The translations under genes were made by a program, and so were the position numbers. Below are positions 10,889 to 22,713 of a stretch of DNA of 64,000 nucleotides, one piece after another (the stretch's first letter is position 1; every line of letters starts with the position of its first letter). Below the pieces are notes generated by a model, which worked only from the letters and a program-made list of their open reading frames with translations, was not told the origin of the DNA and did no database searches. This DNA is from Hortaea werneckii. Lineage: Eukaryota; Ascomycota; Dothideomycetes; Mycosphaerellales; Teratosphaeriaceae. The stretch is taken from positions 33,408 to 97,407 of the forward strand of contig JBAOKB010000019.1 in assembly GCA_037044905.1 (NCBI GenBank), in the 5' to 3' direction.

Positions 10889-11714
10889 GAGGAAATTCCA
10901 CTTCACGAAGCCGGTATGTACTTGAATCTGACTATTCTAACTTTCTTGCGTCGGCCGACGAACGATCACGTCGGCGGGTCTCCCACCTGCAGTCTGCAGA
11001 GATGAAGGTTGATGGAGTGAGGCGAGCGAGTGGGAGAGTTAGGGCGGCGGGGCTGCAGCAGGCGGGCCAATGAGTGACGTCGATGACGGAAGCTAAGAAG
11101 CGGGCGTTCGGAGACATGCGCATTCATGCCTAAGGCAGCAGTGCTTTGGAGGTCACCTCACCCAACCTCACCTGGGCACCAACTGATACCATGGCAACTA
11201 TGGATTGATTGACATCAACCTAGCTCGTTGTTGAAGAGTGCGATGGAATTGTATTGGACTCAAGTTGGTCGTAGTATATCCTATCTCGTGCGTGTCTAGT
11301 CTTGGCGAGATATGAAAGCACCTCAGACTCACGCTTGATTGTCTAATAGCAGTGGACAGTTCGACCAGATACGTTGTTCTGAGCTTCTCAGGGGGGATGC
11401 TGGTTTTGAGTGACTACATAAGTTAGGTCCTGAGCGAGTCATACTCAAAGCCGCGGCGCCACTTTACGCCCAATCGGCCGAGAAACCTCTGCAAAATATC
11501 GTTCAACAGCCACCTGGGCTTGGATATTCAAAAACGACTCACCCAGACAACCAGCACAGTTCCGGCGCATGATGCGTGTCTCAGCAGGTAGGCGGGACCT
11601 GCAAGTGAAGCAGCAAGCTGGACAGATTCTGAAGTGCCAAAAGGACGGGCTCTTGAGACATGCCTTCGTCCGTCGTGCGTCCGGTGTCATCCCAACCCGC
11701 CAAGACAGCAAGCT
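10889..11714. other. Intergenic, no feature seen
   Basis: Promoter side of the coiled-coil gene and 3' side of the GPI-type gene. Only short open frames without recognisable content are present. Confidence 0.4.
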
Positions 11715-12745
11715 CTACAGTATCAACCAGAGGAGCGCTCCAGACACAAGTGTTGACACAACGTTCGAGAACCCGTTGCTCACGCTTGCACTGTTGTATT
11801 GCAACCGCGACCCAGGAAGCTCGCCACCGTCCGGCGTGTACGTGCGCATGCAGAGAAACGTGACCTCCGGTTCGGGATCGTTCTCCTGGTCATAGAGAAC
11901 ATTCACCACTGGTGTAAACCCTGTGCGACCACCTAGACCAAGGTCTAAGCCGTCATCTATCACAGAAGAGTTAAATGTGAGCGGTTCCCTTGCATAGGCG
12001 ACTCGGTATAGATTGTAGTCCTGCGGCAGCACAGGCTGACATGCAGTATCGTCTCCTGCCGGACGGGAAATATTTGTCGCAACATCCGGGCCGGAGATAG
12101 TACCCCCCGTTACGCTGACGAGGCTTGCAAGGTATGAGCAAGTCGTCTGTAGGTCCCTGGAGTTCGAGCCAATTTCTTGCATACTGTGCTCTACATATTG
12201 TGCGAGCGCCTCACAGCGGGTCCAGGAAGGATAACTGTCTGCCGAGTACTCGAAGGTGCGTATGGCATCTCTCATGTTCTCCAGACAGGAGGCATCGGGT
12301 CCTGTAAAGGCGGAAGGGCATGACGTCGTATTTTCGTAGTTGTCTCTAGAGCTCTCGGGAAACGTTTGTCCCTGAAACTGGAAGAGCAGCGAGCATGCCG
12401 GTGGCTGGCTTGCAAGGTCTACGTCTTCCGGTGCTCCAACATAGAGACCCAGCGTGGAAAACGTGGTACCCGTAGCGCCGAGATTAACGCCCCGAGTCGC
12501 ACCATCAGTCAAGGTGTACGAGAGGCTGATGTTGGATTCCGGAATATTGAAGGCATTAGGGACCATACCGACACCTCGCGCAATGGTGTTCTCAGGTGTG
12601 CGTGGGGCAATATGCCTGTCTCGTTGGCAGTTCCGCCACATGGTAAGGCATCGCATGGTGCGATTGACTTGTCAAGGTTCAGATCAGTGCTGCGGTCCGC
12701 ATATGCAACAGCTGCCAGGGAGGCTGCGAGCAGGCTGTGTTGCAT
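11715..12745 (-). CDS. Secreted GPI-anchor-type surface protein (frame broken near 5' end)
   Basis: The ATG at 12745-12743 opens a frame with a clear signal peptide (MQHSLLAASLAAVAYA) and continues through CDALPCGG to about 12600. The rest, from about 12600 to the stop at 11715, is in a different frame and encodes some 290 residues rich in Cys, Asn, Ser and Thr, ending in the hydrophobic tail VSTLVSGALLWLIL expected of a GPI-anchor signal. I found no GT-AG intron that links the two frames. The shift corresponds to one base missing near the CCCC run of TTGCCCC (about 12608-12614). It is either a real frameshift allele or a sequence error. The family is unknown to me; extracellular, wall- or membrane-attached is the best inference. 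Confidence 0.6.
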
Positions 12746-13514
12746 CCTGCGTCCTAAACCACCTTCGATCTGCATACAGGATGTTGAAAGGCTGTGTGAT
12801 TGAGCTGAGATTGGAAGATGCTAAGAATTGAACAAATATACTTGGGTCATCTAAAAGTATGCACGACGGGTCGAAGTGTAAATTGAAAGTGCGGGCAGAA
12901 AATATAGGACGACTACGCACTCTGCTTTGAATTGTGGTTTAAAGAGTCGTTTACTGCATGAGCGTTTCAATGGACGGCTCGTAGTCCAACTTATGTCCTT
13001 TGCAAAGACAGTTGATGGTCGAAGTGTCAGTCCGCCAAGCCTGTGGCCCTCGACCCGTTGGATCGCTAAAGTAGTTCGGAGAGACGACAAACATCGTCGG
13101 ATGACTCCGTGAGGCGGCACAGTCGGACAGATTGGTAAGAGGTCAGGTGTCGTCTTGGCTGATGATACTAAGCGTTGCTTAGCGGTGAGTTTAGTCTCCT
13201 CGGCTCGGAGACAGAGCTCTACGAAATTTGATTGCGTGACTTGGAGAAACCGATCCTCCTCTCACTTTCGCCATTCCGTCAGTGGCCATTTCAACATCGT
13301 GAGAGGGGAAACTCATCCAGCTTACAGTCATGTCCGAGGCCTCAAAGTAGGAACTTCGGCAGTAGTCAACCGCGAGGCGTTCTTTGACCTACTCGTACCA
13401 GGGATGGATAACGCTATCCTGGAGCTTGTACAACCATCTTCGAAATGCCTGTTTTGCCTAAATCAGGGGGGAATTATTTATGTAACTCCAGTCCGCTCTG
13501 ATTAAGATCTGGAA
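12746..13514. other. Intergenic, no feature seen
   Basis: Upstream side of the GPI-type gene and 3' side of the next gene. A 116-residue open frame on the plus strand has no recognisable content and I do not support it. Confidence 0.4.
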
Positions 13515-14800
13515 TCATTCACCATTGATGGTATGTATGCTTTGTATCTCTATGTCATGCTGGACGGTGATATGTTCGCTGAGCTCCAGATCACCATTCG
13601 CATGTTGTGATTGCCTGTCCATAGTCATTTGCTTTCTCAAAGGCACCTCTTCTATTGATTCTGTGCCTCGAGATGGAGTATCACGAGATCCGTTGCTTGG
13701 CCCGCTCACGTGTGTGGTGATTTCCCTTGAATGGCGGGGCAGTTGGGCAAATTCCTTTGCAAATGAGCTAGATCTCCGGCGACTTGGGCCACCGATTGAA
13801 GACGATAGATACGATTCGAGATCCAGGTGCCTTGAAATCTTGCCTAAACAAAGGACGCTCATGGGAAAGACCAGTTGCGAGAATGTTGCAATGTCCTTTT
13901 TGGCGGTGGTGAGTGCAAAGTCTGGACTGTTCCACAATCGGGTCATAAACACGAGACGCACGCTCGCAGTCGTGACATACCTATGGACGGTCAGTACACC
14001 TCGCTCAGTCCTCGCTAGGGATTGAAAGACTAAGCCAAGGCCTTCAAGTTACTTACACCACCACATACAGTGCAATGATTATTACCGCTCCCTGCTTCTG
14101 ATCTACCTTCATCTTCGAGTTAAGAATCGTGGGGATCAACAATCCATGTATAAGGACATCACTAACGATGTCGATGCCCCCCAATGTTGCCCAGAAGGCA
14201 GTCTTGAACCAAATTGTCAACACTGTTCATTCACAGTTAACAGCTGTGACTTACCCGATCAAAGCAACTTGCTCGGCCACGTTCAACGACTGCCCAGAAC
14301 TTCGGTCCATCGCATTGAAACGCGGAAGCAAAAACGGCCGCAAGGAACGCCGTTGCTATAATGGTGGTGGCAATCGTAGCTTGCTTGCGTCTCCTCTCTC
14401 CAACCAGGCCGAAGACTTGGGCGTTGGACAAACCATTGAAGCCTTTCCAGGAGAGGATAGCAAGCAGGTAGAGCAGCTCGACTGCGTACTCTTCCTTCTC
14501 AAAGTCATCAAAGTCTCGAGGTCTGGACGCTGTTCCAAGCCCGGACTGAGTCTGCATGCACACCAAGGTCGACCATGCTATGGTGAAGAGCAGCATGGTG
14601 CCCAGGCTGACGAAGTCCCAAAGGACTGGATTGGTCCATTTCCACGTCCATGCCTGTGAGACGCCAGCGCGAAGTCTGACATATATGGTGGCGAAAACGA
14701 GTAGGATCGCTGGACACAGGAAAGTCACTACAAAGATCACCACAACCGCAGCCTGGTGTTTGGCATCTAGTATCGGTCTTCCGTCCGGACCTGCAATCAT
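13515..14800 (-). CDS. Seven-transmembrane rhodopsin-like membrane protein
   Basis: Three exons (14255-14800, 14057-14202, 13515-13980) joined by introns of 52 and 76 nt with GTAAGT donors, giving 385 residues in one frame. Seven hydrophobic helices are visible: about residues 14-40, 57-80, 108-130, 142-162, 185-207, 220-245 and 258-278. A polar cytoplasmic-type tail of about 105 residues, rich in Ser and Arg, follows. Between helices 2 and 3 lies an acidic loop (DFDDFEKEEYAVELLYLL). The layout fits the large fungal family of orphan PTH11/rhodopsin-like receptors, but the diagnostic motifs are weak, so the ligand and even receptor function are unknown. An upstream exon cannot be excluded. Confidence 0.75.
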
Positions 14801-15685
14801 GTCGTAACCATCTGCATGAGCCGCGCTTGAACAAGCAGATGGGAGAAAGAACTGGATGTAGGCCGTCTACATACGATCTGCATGTCGGCGATGTCCCAAG
14901 TTTCCTTGCATTCCGTAGCAACCTTCTGCGTCACATAATGTCGTTTTAAGCGCAGATCGGCCAAGAGGATCGTCGGCGGAGACAGTACGGCTACGCGCGG
15001 AGGGGGGCGGCCCATGGCATCCTGCATATCCGATCTGCGGGCAGCTACTTCATTGGCTATTAGCATGTGACAGCAACCAGCAGCCGAGAACTTACCACCC
15101 TTCAAGCACGTTCACTAGAGACTGTACGTCCCACTTGGGGGCACACTCCGCTTCTTCGACCTCTGATGATGTGCATCTCTTATCGGACAAGCTGCATAAT
15201 TTAATCCAAGCCAGTCAACGTCCTTTGCGGATTTCCTAGCATCTCGCTAAGAAAGCTAGCCACCCTCTCGGGGCAGAGTTGAGTTCCTTGTGATGGACTT
15301 CAGGACACTCGTGCTGTAGATCTCTACCGACTTGGGAAGGTTGCAACGAATAGCACATGGCGAAACTGCCCTCTGAGAAAAAGCCGCGGCTTGTGTGAGT
15401 GGGAGGAAAGAAGCTGAGATGGACTAATCGACCTTGGTGGAGCATGGCCGATTTGCCCCTCGGAAGTGCGTTGGCCTTGAGAGCTGCGACACGTACCAGG
15501 AGGCCAAACATAAGATCGGTCAGAGTATCTGAGCCGGGTTCCGGCCATGTGTGCATGGCGTGCATCAAGTCGATCTCCCTTTGGCCACGTTGTAAGGAAG
15601 CACGAAGCGCTGTTTTCTTTGCACCTGGTTCCTAGTTCTTTCTTTCCTCCTCAAAGTTGCCCTCTCTGCCAGGGCTCATCGTTAC
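14801..15685. other. Divergent promoter region, no gene seen
   Basis: This stretch separates the minus-strand seven-TM gene from the plus-strand permease and must hold both promoters. Open frames of about 100 codons on the minus strand lack recognisable features. Confidence 0.4.
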
Positions 15686-17476
15686 ATGATTACAGCCCAA
15701 GGATACGAGATGGAGAGACCGACAGAGCCGAAGACAGCTTATCCCTCTGAGGAGCTGGTAGGCGATCCTGGGCAAGTCGCACCACAAGTCCAATACTCGC
15801 AGCAGCTTCAGGAAAAGTTTGGCTTGACCTCAATGATAGGGTTCTCATGTACGCGAGAAGACGACATTCGAATGGCCTTAAATTTGTGCCTGACTGACCT
15901 TTCGCCTTAGGCACAATTATGATCACATGGGAGGCCATACTCTTCGTTTGTCAATACGGATTGACGGACGGGGGCCCTCTCGGCTCAATCATTGGCTACA
16001 TTTTTTGTTGGATAGGATATACATGCGTAGCTCTCTGCCTGAGCGAGTTGAATAGCATTTATCCAACAGCTGGTGGGCAATATCGTAAGTGACATGAAGT
16101 TGCGAAATGGCAATAGCATGCTTATGCTCAATGACAGACTGGACATGTGAGCTAGCACCCAAGTCGTGGCGCAAGCCGTTGTCATACATGACTGGGTGGC
16201 TGCTCGTATTGGGTTGGCAAGCAGATCTTGCAAGCGCGGCATACCTCGGTGGCACAATCATTCAAGGGCTAGCGTCTCTGAATTATCCAGATTACGAAGT
16301 GCAACGATGGCAGGCAAGTCGAGCAGATTGAGTTCTCGGTCGTTGCTAACAGAAATACCAGGGTACGCTCATACTGTACGCAGTGGTCCTTTTTGCAATG
16401 TTTTTCAACTCTGTCCTCGCCCGACTTTTGCCATTTGCCGAGGGCACTATTCTCGCAATACATGTCCTAGGATGGTTCGCTATTCTGGTGTCACTGATTG
16501 TTGTCGGACCGCGACATTCTAATGAGGAAGTCTGGGGCACCTTCTACAACCTAGGCGGATACGAACAAACAGAGTGGAGTGACTTTTTTTGTTGGCCTGA
16601 TTGGTCCTGTATTTGCTTTCATGGGTGCTGTAAGTTGACTTTCGATTCTTCACATGCCAGTCGTGACAGCTTTGATAACAACTAATTGTACTTTAGGACG
16701 GCGCAACGCATATGAGCGAAGAGGCACGCAACCCACGCACTACTATTCCCTGGGCATTGATTACTAGCATCAGTCTGAACGGTTCTCTGGGGTTCGGAAT
16801 GCTTCTCGCGCTACTCTACTGTCAGGGAGATGTGATGCAAAACCTGGAAAGCCCGACTGGATTCCCATTTTTAGAAGCCTTCTTACAGGCTCTCCGATCA
16901 CTACCTTGGGCGACGGCTTATACGAGCATACTCCTTGTTCTACTAATATTCGCGAATGTGGCCGTGCTCGCTGCCACGTCGAGGACAACCTACGCCTTTG
17001 CACGGGACAACGGACTACCGTTTTCGAATTACATTGGCCACCTCCACGAACGCAGCAAGCTGCCGATCTGGGCCCTCGCATTGTCCGTTACAATCACTAT
17101 GCTTCTAGGACTCATCAACATCGGATCGTCAACAGCCTTCAACGCAGTGATCTCCCTGGTCGTCGCTGCATACTACAGCTCCTACTTCAACGCCATAGTC
17201 TTGCTTACATGGCGCAAGTTGAATGGTACCGCACCGGAACCCGGGCCGTGGAATATTGGCAAGACACCAAGTTTGATCGTCAACATCATGACGCTGATCT
17301 ACATCGTCATTGTCTTCATCTTCTCTTTCTTCCCTCTGACGGTCACGGACCTTACGCCGAGCTCTTTCAATTGGGCCGTGGTACTCTACTTTGGAGTTGT
17401 TGGAATTGGCAATGTACTATACCTGATTCGTGGGAAAAGCTACTGCGAGCCTAAGCCGTTCTACAGGAAGCATTGA
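15686..17476 (+). CDS. Amino-acid/GABA/choline-type permease, frame broken in exon 4
   Basis: APC-superfamily transporter with five exons: 15686-15848, 15911-16084, 16138-16313, 16362-16629 and 16697-17476. Introns 1, 2 and 4 are GT-AG; intron 3 has a GCAAGT donor (GC-AG type). Family landmarks include KFGLTSMIGFSC, SELNSIYPTAGGQY, GPVFAFMGA followed by DGATHMSEE after intron 4, and TSRTTYAFARDNGLPFS. About twelve hydrophobic helices would make roughly 519 residues. In exon 4 the frame breaks at the run of seven T near 16583-16589: the conserved FVGLIGPVFAF block is one base out of frame with the upstream NLGGYE segment, and the unshifted frame stops soon after. Either one extra T (allele or sequence error) or a recent pseudogene. 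Substrate cannot be fixed from sequence. Confidence 0.75.
16314..16361 (+). other. GC-AG intron in the permease gene
   Basis: The donor is GCAAGT directly after CAG and the acceptor is TACCAG, with CTAAC as a plausible branch site. Removing 48 nt joins RWQ to GTLILYAVV in frame. Confidence 0.7.
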
Positions 17477-17905
17477 TGTTGTCACGAAGACAATTTTAGA
17501 GAGAATAGAGTACTCAGCATCCAAATATGACATGCTCGCATTCTTTTCCGCACTCTGCGTTCAAAGACTTTTGACCCATTAGAGATTCCGACCCACTCAT
17601 GTGAAGTTGAAATTTGCAATTAAAATAAAGGCATCTCAAATGCAGCATGGTGGTATGAGCCACCAGCGGCCCATAAATCTCCTGTTGATAACTTCAGCTG
17701 AAGCTGTTTACTCTTTCCCGGATTGATCGTTCTTCTTTGACTAAGACATGCATAAATCAGCAGCCCGGTCGATAGCTCGGAACCCAATAGAAGATTCAGC
17801 ATTATTACAGAGAATTGCTTCAGACTCAAATTGCTCCAGCGTCCCATTTTAATGCCAAATTCTCATTCCTAAGATGAGGCCCGGTCAAAGACACTACGGC
17901 AGAGA
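17477..17905. other. Convergent intergenic region
   Basis: This 3'-to-3' spacer lies between the permease and the acyl-CoA dehydrogenase. No gene is seen. Confidence 0.4.
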
Positions 17906-19881
17906 CTACAACATTGACTTTTGCCGTGCCGTGCCCGAGGAAGAATGCGACACCCCGAAAGCAATCTCTCGGTCTAGGGCGGCGGCTTGCGAATCAAGCT
18001 TGCGATCCAGCGCAGCAGATCTATCCCGCAAGTTGAGCCAGCGATTGGCCAACTCGATCTTGACCGCTTTTGTTTGCCCGGCCTCATCTGAACTTCCCAT
18101 CAAAGCGTTATCGAGCAATAGAACGCTCGTCACAACACGGAAAAAAGCTTCCATGAGCTGACGGCCATGATACCGGAGCTCTTCTCCTGAAAGACGGAGC
18201 CACTTTTCCTTTAGCTCTGTCTTCTGGGCATCGATTGCCTCCACAATACCATCACGACCTTCGAGCTTGTTTGAGGTATCTCGGCACGCATCAAGCCTTT
18301 CGGAAATCCAGGCGAAGAATGCTGATTGAGTCTTCTCGCCATCCCTTCCCTTAAGGACACGCACGATATCAGCAGCCATGACTTCAGTCGTCCCTTCCCA
18401 GATCACATTGGCAAAATTATCCCGCCACAACCTCGCCACATTGAACTCCTGCTCATCTTCCAAGAACCCAACGCCACCGAGCGACTCAATGCACTCCTGA
18501 AGCCCGCTGGCGGCTGCACGGCTGCACTTGCATTTGGCGATCGGCGTAAGAAGTCTGAGTAGGGCTTGCGCTTGGACGACCGAGCTGACGAGACGTGTAC
18601 TTGCAGACTTGCCATCCGTGCTATCTTGGAAGGACCTGGGTTCCTCCGCAATCCCCAGTAGAAGCACCGTGAAGAAGCCAAAGTGCATGTGCGCGGCATA
18701 CTGCAGGCTATTCACCGCCAATGCGTGGACGTAGGCGGTGTTCTTCTCCAGTAATGAGCCTTGTACTTTTCTCACTCGAGCATAGGCTCGTGAGATCGCT
18801 AGACCTCGTCCCCAATAGCCCAATGCGCCGATTGCGGTGTGTACTCTCGTAATGTTGAGGATAGCGGAAATCTCCTTGACACCTTCACCTTCTTGGCCTA
18901 TTAGATAGGCCCGCATACCGTCGAGAACCAGTTCGGCCGTGGGCAGAGCGCGAGTCCCTAGTTTTGGCTTGAGTCTTTGGATACTGACTCCGTTCATCTC
19001 CACGCCGTTTCCATCGATCGACGTCCTCCGCATCGGTGCGTAGAAAGCTGAAAGCCCCTTTTCTGTCTGTGCTAGCAAGACCGCCATTTGCGAATCTGTC
19101 GCGCTGCTGAACCATTTGAACCCACTTATGCTCCAGGGGCCTAGAGGCATTCCGTGAGCATCCTTCCCACCTGCATCGTGACCCAGGAGAATGCCGACGG
19201 TCTCAGTATTCCTGACATCGCTGCCGCCTGACCTTTCCGTCATCCACTGTCCACTCGTCCAAGCCTGTGTTGGATCCCGACTGGTCAGTCGACGATATGC
19301 TTCGGCGAAGACGGTGCGTTGTTGCTCGTTGAGTTTGGTCCCGGATAGATGTCTTCGAAGTAGGGATGCTGCTCCATCAGTCATGGAAGAAGGACACATT
19401 ACCATTGCGGCAGATCCAGTCCACAGATGGATCTTCATGAACTGTCGAAGGCGGGCACAGTAATTTGCCTCCTCGTACGGAATGGCGACAACGCCTCCAG
19501 CGATTCCGAGTCGTTGGAGTTCTTGCCATCCATGGCTGGTATGGAGATTGGTTCGAGGTCTTCCAAATGTTGTGTGGGTGGAGACGGTCGGTGGATGCTT
19601 CTCGGCTTCATCGATCAATTCGAAGATGTCTGGTTGCACTACACGCTGGCCCCAATCCGAAAGCTCGGTGGCAGTTTTCAACTGGCTTTGAGAATGACCT
19701 AGCAATCAATGTTAATGTTGTATTAGTGCGATTCATTGAGACCTGCGTACGTACAGTCTACAATGGTTCTGAAGACAGCGTCGTCCTCATACTGATTCTT
19801 GATATATGGCGGCTCTTGGAAAAAGCCTGAGCTTCCGCTAGATGGACGCAATGGTGTGTTCGGAGGCATAGTGTTCTGCAT
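17906..19881 (-). CDS. AidB-like acyl-CoA dehydrogenase
   Basis: Two exons, 19755-19881 and 17906-19698, with a 56-nt intron (GTACGT donor, CTAACA-like branch, CTAG acceptor) give 639 residues. It is an FAD-dependent acyl-CoA dehydrogenase of the AidB/fungal long form. Visible landmarks are the N-terminal helical region, the flavin-binding block with MTERSGGSDVRNT, the beta-domain GFKWFSSATDSQMAVLLAQT, and the C-terminal helical domain with ITRVHTAIGALGYWGRGLAISRAYARVR and CIESLGGVGFLEDE, then NVIWEGTTEVMA. Length exceeds short-chain enzymes (about 400) because of the extra C-terminal domain, as in AidB. The substrate is unknown. The last residues, QKSML, are at best a weak variant of a peroxisomal PTS1. 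Confidence 0.88.
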
Positions 19882-20219
19882 ACGAATCTCAAATCGCCTT
19901 GAAATCAATACAAAGCCCAAGAATATAAGTCTGTCTGTATTCAAAACGAGGCTAGAGGTGCATGTGAAGTGGGGTCTCTCGACGTTCACTTAACCGAGGA
20001 CCAATTACTTCCCGCGGCTGAGAATGTACTTTGTCACCAACGCACTGAACACCACAAAGGTCGAAACATAGAAGCTCAATTCCTCTTCTCAATTCATAAG
20101 CCCATCTCCGTGGTCACTGACATAAAATAAAATCGCACAGAACTTCCTCAGCCTTCAGGCCTTTATGCGAAAGCTGATGATCATCTCCCTCAAAACCCAC
20201 CATCCCCCCCTTCCCCTCC

Positions 20220-20809
20220 TCAACTCACATTCCCATATCGCTCGCAAACCCGACGCGAGCAATTAACGTCAAGAACCGCGTCTCCCGTCCCATGAACCAG
20301 TAAGACAGGTAAACCCCTCCGCGCCATCTCTCCCACCCCATCCGTCTCGTCCGCCTGGCTAGGCTATCCCCGCACACCCCACGACCCGCGGATCTTGCGC
20401 AGCGGCCGTTATGAGCACCGTCGCGCCTCCGAAACCCCCCACAGCCCACCAGCACGAACCGGCTCACGGCGTAGCCGTTCTCGAGGTCCTTCATCGCCGC
20501 CAGAACGTCCACGACGTAGTGGGTAGTTCGGGGCTGGGAATCTGTGGTCGAGACGACGGAGGGACGGGTGATGCCGCGGTTGAGACTCGCCAGGTTGTCT
20601 GCGAGGCTGAGGGAGATGGAGCTGGGAACTCGCATGCCGCCGCCGTCGCTGCTGGGGACGAGGATGGCGGCGGTTTTTTTCGCGGCCTTCGGCTTGTTCC
20701 CGATGGTAGTTTTGTGGCGTGTGGATGAAAGCGGTGGTTGAGCTGGGTGAGCCCGCAGAGGGAACTTTGATTTCTAGGCCCTTAGAGTGGCGAAGTTGTC
20801 TTCTGGCAT
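20220..20809 (-). pseudogene. Alpha/beta-hydrolase relic with four frame breaks
   Basis: Read piecewise, the minus strand encodes most of a small alpha/beta-hydrolase of about 195 residues: MPEDNFATLRA, then LEIKVPSAGSPSSTTAFIH, KPKAAKKTAAILVPSSDGGG, VVDVLAAMKDLENGYAVSRF, ATVLITAAAQDPRVVGCAG, and LPVLLVHGTGDAVLDV with SRRVCERYG. These pieces lie in shifted frames: one base is missing near the first junction (about 20776) and single extra bases occur near an AAAA run (about 20728), in a run of six G (about 20433), and at a TAG near 20370. The region where a GxSxG nucleophile elbow is expected reads VGCGG instead, with no serine. Four indels in under 600 bases among intact neighbours argue for a pseudogene. 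The closest recalled family is the Tex30/KANL3-like or dienelactone-hydrolase-like group. Confidence 0.6.
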
Positions 20810-21894
20810 GGTGTGATGTTGCGGTAGCCTTGGATGCATGCTTGAGATTCTCATCGTCCTGGTTCGGTCGCGGTCGATGATCGTTCTCTGGCGTGGGCGA
20901 ACGAGCTGATAGTGAGCTTTTTCCGACCATTGCGCTAGTTTTGGATGTTTTAACAATGCAAATTGAGCTTTTATGAAACCTGCGTTTGTGCGGTCGTCTA
21001 AATAAGGTGGCACAAGTCCTGCAATCGAGTTCAATACGAGTCTTGAAGTTGCAGAGCAGCTCATTTCGCCACGCTGATGTCAAGATCTCGCTATCTCTGT
21101 TCATCTACGTCTATTTGACGAGAGGGCAATCTCAGCCCATCAGGAACGGACAGGGTCTTTGGCAAGTCTCTGCAGCCGCTCAATGCAAGACTTCCACCAT
21201 GGCAAAAGCAAGCAGTCAATCTGCTGGCCCCATTGAACCACAAACTGAAGCACTCGCCTATTGTTCCAATTTGGCCCGGCTTGACAGGTGGGGGCTGGCA
21301 ATCTACGCCTGCAATTACAGTCGAGACCTCCTGTAAGAATCGCGAACATCGACTGTATCTCGAAATTATACAGCAAGTATCGCTAACCGGAGATGCAAGA
21401 TGGTAGCGTCGAGAGTAAAGAAGCTGGCGTAAATTCTTCAGATAGAGCGGTATTGCTCGTCGGACGATTCCTACCTCGAGTTTGAATCGTAGTACAACTG
21501 AAGGACGTTCGCCTTGAGGTACTGTATCCTAGTCAAGATGGGAATGAAGATATTCATCGTACCATAAGCTCATCTAAGACGACATGGCTGCCTACCGCAT
21601 ACAAAGCGAACGCCTCTCTTCGCCGAGCCGAAAAAAAGAATAAAAAGAATCTCACGCTTTGCAGTTGATTTTTCTCAATGTTCTCGCCCTCTACTGTGCT
21701 CGCCTCCTCTCGCTCTCACACAACCTCTCAAAGGACTCTCTCTCTCTCTCTTCTCAAGTCCAATCCTTGCCCCAGAATCCCGATTCAAGCCTGCGAGGCT
21801 GTCCACCACCCCCTTTAATCGCCCTGTAGGATGCCAGAAAGTTCCATTCGAACGAATACCGGGCCGGGTTGTCCGGGGAGACTCTAGGCGTGTT
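20810..21894. other. Intergenic, no gene seen
   Basis: This region lies between the hydrolase relic and SAR1. A CT microsatellite lies near 21738-21752, inside the SAR1 3' region. Short open frames here have no recognisable content. Confidence 0.4.
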
Positions 21895-22713
21895 CTACAC
21901 GTACTGGGAGAGCCAGCGAATGCCCTCGCCGTAACCTTGTCGCATGACGACGGAGCACATGAAGATCTCGACTGGACGGATACCGTCGAGAGGGACTTTG
22001 CCCTTGCCGGCTGTATGGCTGCGTTAGTATTCCCAAACCTCGTAAAGGCAATTGCAGGTGGGCGTCCTATCCACCGCAGGAAGCCTCCTGACATAACGGG
22101 AAATGATGACTTACTCGTCTGGTACAGGCCCAACTCATGTCTCAGCTGCTCCTCGCTCACAGCATTCGGGTGATCGATCTTGTTACCCAGGACCAGGAAC
22201 GGGGTCTTCTGCAGCTCCTCCATACTCAGCAGGGCGTCCAGCTCGGCCTTGCTCTCGACGAATCGCTCCGGGTCCTTGGCGTCGACCAGGAACACGATGC
22301 CGGAGACTTCGGGGAAGTAGTCCTTCCACAGGCGACGGGCCTGCTGGTGCCCGCCGAGATCGAAGGTGGTGAAGCGGCAGGAGCCGATGGAGAGCTCTTC
22401 GGAGGTGGGGTGGAGAGTGGGCTGGAGGATGGCGACGCGGTCGTTCTTGAGCATGTGGAGAAGGGTGGTCTTGCCTGTATGTATCGTAATAAAGCGGTTA
22501 GCACGAAGGTCGCTCTAGGCGGCTATCTTTCTGTGGCAGTGCTGGTGTATTACTTACCGGCGTTATCAAGGCCTAGGAAGAGGAGCTTTGCGTGCTTGTT
22601 GGCCAGACCCAGCTGGGCCAGCATGTCCCAAACTACGCGCTATCAGTCAGCCCACACTGCACTGCTTTCTACTGCTAGCCATGGACAAGCCTACACCAAT
22701 CGAGGATCCACAT
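21895..22713 (-). CDS. SAR1: SAR1 small GTPase (COPII coat initiation)
   Basis: Four exons (22695-22713, 22558-22632, 22115-22474, 21895-22010) encode 189 residues, exactly the usual SAR1 length. The start MWILDWFWDMLAQLGLANKHA is the SAR1 amphipathic membrane-inserting helix; the first intron splits the Phe codon after DW. Then come P-loop GLDNAGKTTLLH, switch I PTLHPTSEEL, switch II DLGGHQQARRLWKDYF, NKIDHPNA and the C-terminal FMCSVVMRQGYGEGIRWLSQYV. SAR1 loaded with GTP recruits Sec23/24 to ER exit sites. All introns are GT-AG. Identification is essentially certain. Confidence 0.97.
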
